Source: an uncultured Dysosmobacter sp. (lineage in GTDB: Bacteria > Bacillota > Clostridia > Oscillospirales > Oscillospiraceae). From it: 43,479 nt of DNA. Of this stretch, positions 34,457-43,070 are shown one piece after another. The DNA is taken from NCBI GenBank assembly GCA_934504065.1, contig CAKSVQ010000007.1, positions 1-43,479 of the forward strand. The letters run 5' to 3'. Both the position numbers and the translations under genes were made by a program. The notes under the pieces were generated by a model. The model saw only the letters and a list, made by a program, of their open reading frames with translations. It was not told where the DNA came from and ran no database searches. The first letter of the stretch is position 1; every line of letters begins with the position of its first letter.

Positions 34457-34489
34457 GGTGTGGACTCCTTTCGCCCTTTTCGTGATGCA

Positions 34490-34518
34490 ATATTAACATG
34501 TCTAACTTTCATTTTCAA
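34490..34518 (-). promoter_or_regulatory. Promoter of gltA
   Basis: Minus-strand TTGAAA (34513-34518), a 17-base spacer and TAATAT (34490-34495), about 35 bases before the start codon. The 34457-34600 stretch is AT-rich and otherwise empty. Confidence 0.75.
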
Positions 34519-34603
34519 TGGTAAAAGTCCTAAAAATTCAAAAAATATCTTTTGATTTTGCATGATTAAAATAGTCGCTTGCATTTTTGCTTGTCCGTCT
34601 TGT

Positions 34604-34641
34604 AAAAAACGACGCCCTCCGCCGCCGGAGAACGCCGTTTT
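34604..34641 (-). terminator. Terminator of the sirtuin gene
   Basis: An imperfect stem (AAAACG and CTCCG arms against CGGAG and CGTTTT) spanning about 34606-34641, ending in TTTTTT on the minus strand. Confidence 0.7.
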
Positions 34642-34664
34642 CTGTGGAATTTTCACAAAGGCCC

Positions 34665-35381
34665 TTAAAGCTGGTCCAGCACCTCGCCGATAGGATCGGT
34701 GATGATCAGCCCTGCGGACAGGTCCCGGCTGACCGCCGTTTTGTTGATGAGCACCAGCTTATGCCCCCGATAGTAATTGATGAGCCCTGCCGCCGGATAG
34801 ACATTGAGAGACGTGCCGCCGATGATGAGCACATCCGCAAGGGCGATGGCCCGGACGGCAGCGTCCAGCGTTTTGGAATCCAGCCCTTCTTCATATAATA
34901 CCACATCGGGCTTGATGATGCCGCCGCAGCAGCACCGGGGCACGTCCTGCGTTGCAAGAATGTCCTCGAGACTATAAAACTTCCTGCATTTCTCGCAGTG
35001 GTTGCGGTGCACGCTGCCATGGAGCTCCAGCACGTTTTTGCTGCCCGCCGCCTGATGCAGCCCGTCGATATTCTGGGTGATGACGGCTTTCAGTTTTCCC
35101 TCCCGCTCCCACTGGGCAAGCTTGCGGTGGGCGGCGTTGGGCTTCGCCTCCGGCGCGAGCAGCTTGGCCCGGTAAAAGCGGAAAAATTCTTCGGGGTTGC
35201 TTTCGTAGAAGGTATGGCTTAAAATCGTCTCAGGCGGATAGCGCCACTGCTGATGGTACAGCCCGTCGGTGCTGCGGAAGTCCGGAATGCCGCTTTCGGT
35301 AGAGACTCCGGCTCCGCCGAAAAAGACGATGTTGTCCGACCCGTCCACCAGTTCTTTCAGCCGTTTTACCTGTTCGGTCAT
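34665..35381 (-). CDS. cobB: Sir2-family NAD-dependent protein deacylase
   Basis: Removes acyl groups from protein lysines using NAD. The 238-residue protein has the NAD-binding motif FGGAGVSTESGIPDFRS (residues 21-37), TQNIDGLHQ (102-110), the catalytic His121 (LELHGSVH) and four zinc cysteines (C129, C132, C150, C152). Length matches class U/III bacterial sirtuins. GGAGGGG precedes the ATG. It diverges from the ArsC-like gene with only 38 bases between start codons, so at least one promoter must lie inside neighbouring coding sequence. Targets are not predictable; acetyl-CoA enzymes are common ones. Confidence 0.93.
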   Translation of the reverse strand: MTEQVKRLKELVDGSDNIVFFGGAGVSTESGIPDFRSTDGLYHQQWRYPPETILSHTFYESNPEEFFRFYRAKLLAPEAKPNAAHRKLAQWEREGKLKAVITQNIDGLHQAAGSKNVLELHGSVHRNHCEKCRKFYSLEDILATQDVPRCCCGGIIKPDVVLYEEGLDSKTLDAAVRAIALADVLIIGGTSLNVYPAAGLINYYRGHKLVLINKTAVSRDLSAGLIITDPIGEVLDQL

Positions 35382-35419
35382 ATCGACCCCTCCATTTCAT
35401 CATCAAGGAGAATTTTCCC

Positions 35420-35755
35420 ATGAACATCCAGATCTTCGGTTCCTCAAAGTCCTTCGACACGAAGAAAGCGGAACGCTGGTTCAAAGAGCGCCGCATCAAA
35501 TATCAGTATATCGACGTGCCCTCAAAGGGATTATCCCCCCGGGAATACCAGTCCGTCAAGCAAAAAGTGGGCTTTAACGCGCTGGTGAACACCAAATGCC
35601 GGGCATATGAGGACCTGTTCATGGCCTATATCACCCCCGACGCGCAGGAGGAAAAGCTGCTGGAGCACCCGGAGCTGTTCCAAACGCCCATCGTCCGCAA
35701 CGGAAAAGAGGCAACCGTGGGCTATTGCCCGGATATCTGGGCAAAATGGGAGTGA
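35420..35755 (+). CDS. ArsC/Spx-family thioredoxin-fold protein lacking the active cysteine
   Basis: The 111-residue protein has the ArsC/Spx fold pattern: MNIQIFG strand, then FDTKKAERWFKER helix, IDVPSKGLS, and late TPIVRNGKEATVGY. Where family members carry a cysteine (usually KKCFDTKKAE or CxxC), this one has Ser11 (SSKSFDTKK), so the usual reductase chemistry should be absent. The only cysteines are later in the chain (NTKCRAYED and GYCPD). It may be a binding or regulatory protein. AAGGAG lies 10 bases before the ATG. It is followed after 5 bases by the BrkB/YihY gene, so they are likely coupled. Confidence 0.85.
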   Translation: MNIQIFGSSKSFDTKKAERWFKERRIKYQYIDVPSKGLSPREYQSVKQKVGFNALVNTKCRAYEDLFMAYITPDAQEEKLLEHPELFQTPIVRNGKEATVGYCPDIWAKWE

Positions 35756-35760
35756 CGCGG

Positions 35761-36624
35761 ATGCGGAAGTTTCAGCCCTTTGCCCCGCCGAAAAATCCGT
35801 TTTTCCGGGCAGTCTATCTGCTGGTGCGGCGGTTCCTGCGCCACAACGTGGGGGCCCAGAGCGCAGCGCTGGCCTTTTACCTGCTGTTCATGCTCTTCCC
35901 CTTTCTGATTTTCATCAGCGCCCTGCTGGGCCTGCTGCATCTGGATGTGGCGGGCATCCTCACCTCCCTGCGGGACTTTCTGCCGGAGGAGATTCTGGAG
36001 ATCGCCGGGATGTACCTCACCTATGTGGGGGACAATCCCAGCCCCCAGCTGCTGGTCTTTGGGCTGGTCTTCTCTATTTACTTCCCCATGCGGGCCGCCA
36101 ACTCGCTGATGGGGGCCGTGCGCACGGCCTATCACCTGGGCCCCGCCCACGGTCCGGTGCAGCTGATCAAGACCCTGCTCTATACCGTGATGCTGATCGT
36201 GACCATTGCGCTGACGCTGGTTTTGATGACGGTGAGCGACCGCATCCTGCTCTACTGCGTGTCCCATTTCGGCCTGCCCTACGGCATTGCCGACCTCTGG
36301 AGCGGGCTGCGCTTCCCCGTGGCGGCGGTGGTGGGGTACTTTGCCCTGTTTTTCCTCTATGCGCTCTCGCAGGACAGCCGCCAGAGCTGGAAGAACATCT
36401 GGCCGGGCACGCTGGGCGCACTGGGCGCGTGGCTGGTGCTGAGCTGGCTGTATGCGTGGTATGTGGAGCACATCGCTCACTATTCCCTGCTGTACGGCTC
36501 CATCGGCACGGTGATCGTGCTGTTGATCTGGCTGAACATGACCGCCATGGTGCTCATCATGGGCGCGGAGGTAAACGGCATGCTGATCGGCCTGCGCAAG
36601 GAGCGCACGGAAACGCGGAGTTGA
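35761..36624 (+). CDS. YihY/BrkB-family inner-membrane protein
   Basis: The 287-residue protein has about six membrane segments and the family's opening pattern NVGAQSAALAFYLLFMLFPFLIF (shown here in two parts: NVGAQSAALAFY at about 33 and LLFMLFPFLIF next to it). Late motifs such as LYGSIGTVIVLLIWLNMTA also fit. Family members were once called ribonuclease BN by mistake; a transport or permease-like role is suspected but unproven. The start at 35761 is preferred to an in-frame ATG 12 codons earlier that overlaps the previous gene, because GGGAG lies before it. Confidence 0.88.
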   Translation: MRKFQPFAPPKNPFFRAVYLLVRRFLRHNVGAQSAALAFYLLFMLFPFLIFISALLGLLHLDVAGILTSLRDFLPEEILEIAGMYLTYVGDNPSPQLLVFGLVFSIYFPMRAANSLMGAVRTAYHLGPAHGPVQLIKTLLYTVMLIVTIALTLVLMTVSDRILLYCVSHFGLPYGIADLWSGLRFPVAAVVGYFALFFLYALSQDSRQSWKNIWPGTLGALGAWLVLSWLYAWYVEHIAHYSLLYGSIGTVIVLLIWLNMTAMVLIMGAEVNGMLIGLRKERTETRS

Positions 36625-36655
36625 TGTCCAAACCGTAAATTCCTCCGTTTTTTCC

Positions 36656-36719
36656 TTGCTTTTCCACCGCTGCAGGATAAAATAAACGTGAAAAGAGGGC
36701 CCCGCCAGCACGCGGGGCC
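36656..36719 (+). promoter_or_regulatory. Possible promoter and leader hairpin of the aminopeptidase gene
   Basis: TTGCTT (36656-36661), a 16-base spacer and TAAAAT (36678-36683). An 8-bp hairpin (36698-36705 with 36712-36719) then lies just before GGAAAGGA. The hairpin could influence translation. Confidence 0.5.
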
Positions 36720-36732
36720 GGAAAGGACTTTT

Positions 36733-37968
36733 ATGATGAACGAAAAATTGCAGGAATACGCCGCGCTGCTGGTGCGGGTGGGGCTGAACGTGCAGAAGGG
36801 GCAGACGCTGGTGATCTCCTCCCCGGTGGAGTGCGCCTACTTTGCCCGGATGTGCGCGGAGGAGGCCTACGCCGTGGGCTGCCGGGAGGTCGTGATGAAC
36901 TGGCATGACGACGCCATGGCCCGCCTGAAATACCTCCACGCCGACGATGCCATCTTCGACGAGGTGCCCCTGTGGCGGCGGCACTTCTTCAACGACCACG
37001 CGCTGGAGGGCGCGGCATACCTTGCCATCTCCGCCTCCGACCCAGAGAACTTCCGGGGCGTGGAGCACAAGCGTCTGGTGCGGGCGCAGCAGGCCAGCGG
37101 CAAGACCCTCACGGACTTTGACCGTTTGCAGATGTGCAGCGGCTTCCCGTGGTGCATCGCCTCCATCCCCATCCCCAGCTGGGCCAAAACCGTGTTCCCC
37201 GGCGAATCCGAGGAGCGCGCCATGGAAAAGCTGTGGGACGCGATCTTCGCCGCCGTGCGCATCAGCGGCGACGGCAGGGCCGTGGAAAAGTGGCACGCGC
37301 ATCTGGACACCCTCCACGAGCGGATGGAAAAGATGAACGCCCTGAACTTCAAGTCCCTGCACTACACCAACTCCCTTGGCACCGACCTGACGGTGGAGCT
37401 GCCGGAGGGCCACATCTGGGAGGCCGGAAACGACGTGACCCTCTCCGGGCAGGAGTATATTGCCAACATCCCCACAGAGGAGCTCTTCACCTCCCCCCTG
37501 AAAACCGGGGTGAACGGCGTGGTGTATTCCGCCCTCCCGCTCTCGCATGACGGCACCATCATCGACAAATTCCACTTTGTGGTCAGGGACGGAAAGATCG
37601 TGGAGGCCCACGCCGAAAAGGGTGAGGAGGCCCTGCGGGGGGCCATCACCGTGGACGAGGGCGCCAGCTACTTTGGCGAGGTGGCGCTGGTCCCCTACGA
37701 CAGCCCCATTTCCAACCAGAAGATCCTGTTCTACAACACTCTTTTTGACGAAAACGCCGCCTGCCACATTGCCTTCGGCGAGGCCTATCCCTGTCTCAGG
37801 GGCGGCCAGCAGATGAGCAAGGACGAGCTGAAGGCCCGCGGGCTGAACGATTCCATCACCCATGTGGACTTCATGGTGGGCACTCCCGACCTTTCCATTA
37901 CGGGCCTGACCCACGACGGTCGGGAGATCCCCGTGTTTATTGACGGCAACTTTGCACCCAACATCTGA
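36733..37968 (+). CDS. ampS: M29-family metallo-aminopeptidase
   Basis: Releases N-terminal amino acids from peptides using two metal ions, in the cytoplasm. The 411-residue protein matches the AmpS/PepS/AmpT type. It shows LGTDLTVELPEGHIWEAG (about 214), SGQEYIANIPTEELFTSP (about 238), the segment LYNTLFDENAACHIAFGEAYP in its late part (shortened: FDENAACHIAFG), and the near-terminal HVDFMVGTPDLSITG. The expected Glu, His, Tyr and Asp metal ligands appear present. The start at 36733 (ATGATG) follows GGAAAGGA; the second ATG (36736) is also possible. It precedes the gamma carbonic anhydrase gene by 15 bases. Confidence 0.94.
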   Translation: MMNEKLQEYAALLVRVGLNVQKGQTLVISSPVECAYFARMCAEEAYAVGCREVVMNWHDDAMARLKYLHADDAIFDEVPLWRRHFFNDHALEGAAYLAISASDPENFRGVEHKRLVRAQQASGKTLTDFDRLQMCSGFPWCIASIPIPSWAKTVFPGESEERAMEKLWDAIFAAVRISGDGRAVEKWHAHLDTLHERMEKMNALNFKSLHYTNSLGTDLTVELPEGHIWEAGNDVTLSGQEYIANIPTEELFTSPLKTGVNGVVYSALPLSHDGTIIDKFHFVVRDGKIVEAHAEKGEEALRGAITVDEGASYFGEVALVPYDSPISNQKILFYNTLFDENAACHIAFGEAYPCLRGGQQMSKDELKARGLNDSITHVDFMVGTPDLSITGLTHDGREIPVFIDGNFAPNI

Positions 37969-37983
37969 AAAGGAGAGAAAGAC

Positions 37984-38466
37984 ATGACATACAAGCTGAT
38001 GAAAACGGATGAAAACGTATTGATCTGCGAGGGAGCCCGGGTGGCAGGCGACGTGACGCTGGGCAAGGGCGTGAACATCTGGTACAACGCCGTGCTGCGG
38101 GGCGACGAGGGTGCCATCACCGTGGGCGAGGACACCAATATTCAAGACGGCGCTGTGATGCATGAGAAAACCGTGGTGGGCCGGGGCTGCACCATCGGCC
38201 ACAACGCCATTGTCCATGGCTGCACCGTGGGCGATAATGTGCTCATCGGCATGGGCGCGGTGGTGCTCAACGGTGCCCGCATCGGCAACGACTGCATCGT
38301 GGGCGCAGGGGCGCTGGTCACCGGAAAAACGGACGCCCCCGCGGGGTCCATGCTGCTGGGCAGCCCCGCCAGAGTGGTGCGCCCCCTGACGGAGGCGGAG
38401 ATCGAAGGCAACCGGGAATCCGCCCGGGGCTATCTCCACATTGCCGAGCTTTACCGCAAGGGCTGA
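37984..38466 (+). CDS. Gamma-class carbonic anhydrase family protein
   Basis: The 160-residue protein is a left-handed beta-helix of hexapeptide repeats (such as VTLGKGVNIWYNAV and GAVVLNGARIGND). The three histidines that bind metal in the gamma class are present: H60 (AVMHE), H73 and H78 (TIGHNAIVHG). Length fits the short YrdA/PaaY group, where enzymatic activity varies. AAAAGGAGAG precedes the ATG. It is likely co-transcribed with the aminopeptidase. Bicarbonate supply for pyruvate carboxylase is a possible but unproven link. Confidence 0.92.
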   Translation: MTYKLMKTDENVLICEGARVAGDVTLGKGVNIWYNAVLRGDEGAITVGEDTNIQDGAVMHEKTVVGRGCTIGHNAIVHGCTVGDNVLIGMGAVVLNGARIGNDCIVGAGALVTGKTDAPAGSMLLGSPARVVRPLTEAEIEGNRESARGYLHIAELYRKG

Positions 38467-38487
38467 GGCGCTGTCAAAACCGATGAA

Positions 38488-38508
38488 AGAGGGCGCGCCG
38501 CGCCCTCT
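38488..38508 (+). terminator. Terminator after the gamma carbonic anhydrase gene
   Basis: A GC-rich palindrome (AGAGGGCGCG with CGCGCCCTCT, nearly no loop), followed by GATTTT. The T-tract is weak. Confidence 0.55.
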
Positions 38509-38529
38509 GATTTTCAGCGAAACCCGCAC

Positions 38530-38557
38530 TTGAAACCTGCCGCAAGGGTGATATACT
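38530..38557 (+). promoter_or_regulatory. Promoter of the MATE exporter gene
   Basis: TTGAAA (38530-38535), a 16-base spacer and TATACT (38552-38557), about 45 bases before the start codon. Confidence 0.75.
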
Positions 38558-38603
38558 GGCTTCCATGCGAAATTTTCCATCTACACATAAAGGAGCATCC
38601 GCT

Positions 38604-39944
38604 ATGAAGCTGTCTCCCCAGACCCGCCGGGTCTTTTTCCTGTCCCTGCCGATCTTTGCCGAGCTGCTGCTGCAGCTGCTGGTGGGCAATGTGGACCAGT
38701 TCATGCTCTCCCGCTTCGGCAAGGCCGCCGTCTCCGCCGTGGGCAACGGCAATCAGGTGATGAACGTGGTCATCATCGTGCTGCAAACCATGTCCTCCGC
38801 CACCACCATCCTGCTCACCCAGAATCTGGGCGCGGGCAAGGTGGGGGAAAAGTGCGGTGAGATCGCCACGGTGGGCGTGGCGGTCAGTGCGGCGTTTGGC
38901 GCGGTGATGAGCGTGTTCCTGCTGCTGTTCCCCCATGTGGTGTTCACCGTTCTGCGCACCCCGGCCGAGGCCTTTGACGGCGCGTGCATCTACCTCCGCC
39001 TTGTGGGCGGTACGGTGCTGCTGCAGGGACTGTACATTGAAATTTGCGCCATCCTGCGCAGCCGGACGCTGCTCAAGGAAGTCGTCACCCTGTCGCTTGT
39101 GATGAACTGCCTGAATGTGGCGGGCAATGCCATCCTCATCAACGGCTATTTCGGCCTGCCCCAGATGGGTGTGGCCGGGGCGGCGGTATCCACCGTGTTT
39201 TCCAAGGCGGTGGGGCTGGTGCTGGCCGTGTACATCCTCCGCCGTCGGTGCGACATCCGTCTGGCCCTCCGGCACCTGCAGCCCTTCCCGGTAAAGACCT
39301 GCCGCCAGCTGTTGTCCATCGCCCTGCCCTCCGGCACGGAGTCGCTTTCCTATAACGTGTCCCAGACCTTTATCCTGCGCTTTATCAACCTGATGGGCAC
39401 CACCGTCATCGCCACCAAGGTCTATGCCAGTATGCTGGCGAACGTGGCCTATGTCTACTCCATCGCCGTGGCGCAGGCCACCCAGATCCTTATCGGCTAT
39501 CTGCTGGGGGCCCGGAAGCTGGACGAGGTGGACCGCCGGGTGTGGTCCACCATCCGCATTGCGCTGCTGGTGTCGGAATGCCTGACGCTGACTATCTTTC
39601 TGCTGCACGACCCGGTCTATTCTCTCTTCACCGCCGATCCCGCCATCCACGCGCTGGGGCGGCAGATCCTGATGGTGGAATTCTTCCTGGAGATTGGCCG
39701 CTCGGTCAACATCGTCATGACTCGCGCCCTGACCACCGCCGGAGACGTGTGGTATCCCGTGGGGGTGGGCATTGTGAGCATGTGGCTGGTGGCGGTCATC
39801 GGCGGCTATGCGCTGGGCCACGGCCTTGCGCTGGGCCTGATCGGCATCTGGATCGCCATGGGCTGCGACGAGTGCGTCCGGGGCATCATGTTCGTGCGGC
39901 GCTGGCGCAAGGGTGGCTGGCGGCAGCGCCGACTGGTGGATTGA
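38604..39944 (+). CDS. MATE-family efflux transporter
   Basis: The 446-residue protein has about 12 membrane segments in two similar halves. It shows typical MATE stretches such as LPIFAELLLQLLVGNVDQFM (about 13-32, written here in exactly its core), TILLTQNLGAGKV (about 73) and QATQILIGYLLGARKLDEV (about 293). MATE proteins expel cationic drugs or metabolites using Na or H gradients. The start at 38604 follows AAAGGAG and gives a normal length; an in-frame ATG 13 codons earlier lies too near the promoter. The AI-2E family gene follows by 43 bases. Its substrate is unknown. Confidence 0.92.
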   Translation: MKLSPQTRRVFFLSLPIFAELLLQLLVGNVDQFMLSRFGKAAVSAVGNGNQVMNVVIIVLQTMSSATTILLTQNLGAGKVGEKCGEIATVGVAVSAAFGAVMSVFLLLFPHVVFTVLRTPAEAFDGACIYLRLVGGTVLLQGLYIEICAILRSRTLLKEVVTLSLVMNCLNVAGNAILINGYFGLPQMGVAGAAVSTVFSKAVGLVLAVYILRRRCDIRLALRHLQPFPVKTCRQLLSIALPSGTESLSYNVSQTFILRFINLMGTTVIATKVYASMLANVAYVYSIAVAQATQILIGYLLGARKLDEVDRRVWSTIRIALLVSECLTLTIFLLHDPVYSLFTADPAIHALGRQILMVEFFLEIGRSVNIVMTRALTTAGDVWYPVGVGIVSMWLVAVIGGYALGHGLALGLIGIWIAMGCDECVRGIMFVRRWRKGGWRQRRLVD

Positions 39945-39987
39945 CCCCACCGGGCCGGAAAACCGCCTGCTTTGGGAAAGGAGCCTT

Positions 39988-41145
39988 ATGAAATGGAACC
40001 GTGACGCGGTGAAGGAGCCGCTGTTGGTTTTGTGCGGTGCGGGGGCGTTTTACGCCGCGCTGCAGCATCTTGGGGCCGTGGCCGCCGCGCTGGAGTGGCT
40101 CATCGGCATCCTTGCCCCGTTCCTTTTAGGCGCGGGCATCGCCTTTATTCTGAATGTTCCCATGCGCGCCATTGAAACCGCGCTCTTCCCCCGGGCCAGA
40201 CGGGGCGCGGCGGCACGCCGCCCGCTGGCGCTGGTGCTGACACTGACGGCGCTGGTCGGCGTGCTGGTGCTAGCCTCCTGCGTCATCGCCCCCGGTGTGC
40301 GCGGCGCGGTGCGTACCATCGCCGCGCAGGCCCCTGCCGCGCTGGACCGCCTTTCCCGGCAGCTTCTCCAGTTGGAACAGTATCTTCCGCAAATTCAGGA
40401 CATCGTCTCCGCGCTGGACATCAACTGGGCTTCCCTCTCGCAAAAGGCCGTGCAGCAGCTGCAAGCCTGGGGCGGCAGCCTGCTCTCCTCCGGCGGCGGA
40501 CTGATGCTGGGCATGGTCAGCGGCGTGAGCACCTTTGTCATCGCTTTGGTCTTTTCGTTTTACATTCTGCTGCAAAAGGAGCAGCTGGCCCGACAGTGCC
40601 GCAAGGCACTGTATGCCCTGCTGCCCCTGCGCCGGGCCGATCAGGCGCTGGAGGTGGCGCGGCTGGCCGGGCGCACCTTTTCCAGCTTTCTCTCCGGCCA
40701 GTGCACCGAGGCGGTGATCTTAGGCGGGCTGTTCGTGGTGTCCATGACAGTCCTGCGCCTGCCCTACGCCGTACTGGTGGGCGTACTGGTGGCCCTGACG
40801 GCCCTTATCCCCATTGTGGGGGCGTTTATCGGCTGCGGCGTGGGGGCGCTGCTCATCGCCGTCACTGACCCGTGGAAGGCCGTCGTGTTCGTGATCCTCT
40901 TTCTGGTACTCCAGCAGATCGAGGGAAATCTGATCTATCCCCATGTGGTGGGTTCCTCCGTGGGTCTGCCGTCCATCTGGGTGCTGGCGGCGGTGACGCT
41001 GGGCGGCAAGCTGATGGGCATTGCGGGCATGGTGTTTTTCATTCCCCTGTGCTCCGTGCTCTATGCGCTGTTCCGTCGCTTTGTGGCCCGGCGGCTACGG
41101 GAAAAGCAGGTGCCGGACGACAAATGGATCGGCCCGCCGTCATGA
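39988..41145 (+). CDS. AI-2E/PerM-family transporter
   Basis: The 385-residue protein has seven or eight membrane segments and the family layout: two N-terminal membrane helices, a soluble helical region (about 95-165), then a C-terminal block with TEAVILGGLFVVSMTVLRLP (about 237) and LTALIPIVGAFIGCGVGA (about 270). LQQIEGNLIYPHVVGSSVGL (about 310) completes the signature. Members export small signals such as AI-2 or act as ion antiporters; the role here is open. AAAGGAG precedes the ATG. It is the last gene before a shared terminator. Confidence 0.92.
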   Translation: MKWNRDAVKEPLLVLCGAGAFYAALQHLGAVAAALEWLIGILAPFLLGAGIAFILNVPMRAIETALFPRARRGAAARRPLALVLTLTALVGVLVLASCVIAPGVRGAVRTIAAQAPAALDRLSRQLLQLEQYLPQIQDIVSALDINWASLSQKAVQQLQAWGGSLLSSGGGLMLGMVSGVSTFVIALVFSFYILLQKEQLARQCRKALYALLPLRRADQALEVARLAGRTFSSFLSGQCTEAVILGGLFVVSMTVLRLPYAVLVGVLVALTALIPIVGAFIGCGVGALLIAVTDPWKAVVFVILFLVLQQIEGNLIYPHVVGSSVGLPSIWVLAAVTLGGKLMGIAGMVFFIPLCSVLYALFRRFVARRLREKQVPDDKWIGPPS

Positions 41146-41154
41146 AAGCTATCT

Positions 41155-41194
41155 AAAAAAATCTCCCTGCCGGATTTCGGCAGGGAGATTTTTT
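41155..41194. terminator. Bidirectional terminator between the AI-2E family gene and prfC
   Basis: A long stem (41155-41172 with 41178-41194), loop of 5 bases, A-tract left and T-tract right. It serves the two convergent genes. Confidence 0.95.
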
Positions 41195-41253
41195 CAACAA
41201 AGTTTCGCTTCGCTCTGCGCCTTGGAACCACATCCCACGGCGGGCTGCTTTTC

Positions 41254-42834
41254 TCAGACTGACAGGGAATCCGCCAGTTCCAGACCGGGGTTGTGCTTGG
41301 TGAGGAAGCCCACGCTCCACTCACCGCCAAAGGCCACCAGCAGACGGTCGCGGAAATCCTCCAAAATGGCCGCTCCCGTGCACAGCACCAGATCCTCCGG
41401 CGGGCAGGAGCAGTTTGCGATCAGCCTCAGATGATCGTAGGGCAGCCCGGTCATGTACAGCTCCACGCCGTACTCATTTTTCATCCGGTATTCAAACACG
41501 TCGAATTGCAGCGTGCCCACCACGCCCACGATGACCTCTTCCAGACCCGCGCCGGGGATCTTGAAGATCTGGATGGCGCCCTCCTGCGCGATCTGTTCCG
41601 TGCCCTTGATGAACTGCTTGCGCTTCATGGTGTCCTTGGGGCTCACGCGCATGAAATGCTCCGGCTCGAAGGTGGGGATGCCGGAAAATCTGAATTTCTT
41701 CCCCGGCACGGTAATGGTGTCGCCAATGGCGAACAATCCGGGATCGAACACGCCGATGATGTCCCCGGCGTAGGCCTCCTCCACGATCTCCCGCTCGGCG
41801 GCCATCATCTGCTGGGGCTGGCTCAGGCGCAGCTTTTTGCCGCTTTGCACGTGGTAATACTCCGTGTCCCGCTGGAACTTGCCCGAGCAGATGCGCATAA
41901 AGGCCAGACGGTCCCGATGGGCCTTATTCATGTTGGCCTGAATCTTAAAAACGAAAGCGGAGAAATCCGGCGTGAACACGTCCACCTCGCCCTGGTCACT
42001 GACGCGGGACAGCGGCGCGGTGGTCATGCGCAAAAACTCCTCCAAAAACGGCTCCACGCCGAAGGTAGTCAAAGCGGAGCCAAAGAACACCGGGGACAGT
42101 GTGCCGTTGCGCACGGCTTCCAGATCAAACTCCCGGCCCGCGCCCAGCAGCTCTACCTCGTCGCGCAGCGTGGCTGCCTTTTCCGCGCCCAGCATTTCAT
42201 CCAGCGCGGGGTCATCCAGCGCCACCTCGGCAGAGCTGACCTTCTTGCCCCGCTCCTCTGCCTGGAAGAAGAGGATGCGCTGCTTTTCCCGGTCGTAAAC
42301 ACCCTGAAATTCCTTACCGCAGCCAATGGGCCAGTTCACGGCATAGGTGTCGATGCCCAGCTCCCGCTCCACCTCTTCGCAAAGCTCCAGCGGGTCCCGG
42401 GTCTCCCGGTCCATTTTGTTGATGAACGTGAAAATGGGGATGTGGCGCAGGGCGCAGACCTTGAACAGCTTCCGGGTCTGGGGCTCCACGCCCTTGGCGC
42501 CGTCAATGACCATCACGGCGCTGTCCGCCGCCATCAGCGTGCGGTAGGTATCCTCCGAGAAGTCCTGATGGCCGGGGGTATCCAGAATGTTGATGCAAAA
42601 GCCGTCGTGCTGGAACTGCATGACAGAGCTGGTCACGGAAATGCCGCGCTGCTTTTCGATCTCCATCCAGTCCGACGTGGCGGCCTTGGCCCGCTTGCCC
42701 TTGACCTCTCCAGCCTGAGCGATGGCGCCGCCGTAGAGCAGGAATTTTTCCGTCAGGGTGGTTTTGCCGGCATCGGGGTGGGAGATGATGGCAAATGTCC
42801 GCCGCCGGGTGATCTCTTCTTGTAAAGTGGGCAT
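41254..42834 (-). CDS. prfC: Peptide chain release factor 3
   Basis: RF3 is a GTPase that recycles RF1/RF2 after peptide release. The 526-residue protein has G1 HPDAGKTTLTEKF (about 19), G3 DTPGHQDF (about 87), G4 NKMDRETRDPLEL (about 141), and the RF3-specific late block GVVGTLQFDVFEYRM (about 441). Its length is standard and motifs are complete. GAAGGAGG precedes the ATG. It shares a terminator with the AI-2E family gene and seems to be transcribed alone. Confidence 0.97.
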   Translation of the reverse strand: MPTLQEEITRRRTFAIISHPDAGKTTLTEKFLLYGGAIAQAGEVKGKRAKAATSDWMEIEKQRGISVTSSVMQFQHDGFCINILDTPGHQDFSEDTYRTLMAADSAVMVIDGAKGVEPQTRKLFKVCALRHIPIFTFINKMDRETRDPLELCEEVERELGIDTYAVNWPIGCGKEFQGVYDREKQRILFFQAEERGKKVSSAEVALDDPALDEMLGAEKAATLRDEVELLGAGREFDLEAVRNGTLSPVFFGSALTTFGVEPFLEEFLRMTTAPLSRVSDQGEVDVFTPDFSAFVFKIQANMNKAHRDRLAFMRICSGKFQRDTEYYHVQSGKKLRLSQPQQMMAAEREIVEEAYAGDIIGVFDPGLFAIGDTITVPGKKFRFSGIPTFEPEHFMRVSPKDTMKRKQFIKGTEQIAQEGAIQIFKIPGAGLEEVIVGVVGTLQFDVFEYRMKNEYGVELYMTGLPYDHLRLIANCSCPPEDLVLCTGAAILEDFRDRLLVAFGGEWSVGFLTKHNPGLELADSLSV

Positions 42835-42964
42835 GAAACTGCCTCCTTCGATTCACAAATGTACAGACTTAGTAAGGATACCACAAGGCATCCGCATTTG
42901 CAAGGCTTTCGCCCCGCTTCCGCCTCCGCTTTCCGCCGATCGGATGGAAAACCGAAAAAGGCGC

Positions 42965-42993
42965 TTGCTTTTTTCCTCCATCCGGCGTATGCT
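42965..42993 (+). promoter_or_regulatory. Promoter of the fluoride riboswitch transcript
   Basis: TTGCTT (42965-42970), a 17-base spacer and TATGCT (42988-42993), placing the start close to the first base of the aptamer. Confidence 0.65.
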
Positions 42994-43000
42994 TGCCATC

Positions 43001-43066
43001 AGGGAATGAGGTTCTCCCCCAGCGCAAGCTGAAACCGCCGTTTTGGGCTGATGACTTCTGCATCTT
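43001..43066 (+). promoter_or_regulatory. Fluoride (crcB-type) riboswitch
   Basis: The aptamer pattern GGGAATGAGGTTCTCCC (43002-43018) and, after a variable stem, GGGCTGATGACTTCTGC (43045-43061) match the known fluoride riboswitch blocks (such as GATGAGG with C...CC, and CTGATGRCYTCT). A short stem-loop (43071-43093) with TTTT follows and can act as the terminator half. Established fluoride riboswitches control fluoride exporters and also antiporters; here the gene downstream is a cation:proton antiporter. Confidence 0.85.
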
Positions 43067-43070
43067 ATGT

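Noticed and set aside
35722..38580. Minus-strand open frame of about 950 codons
   Set aside because: It runs antisense across three well-identified genes (BrkB/YihY, aminopeptidase, carbonic anhydrase) and has only His/Gln/Gly-rich composition.
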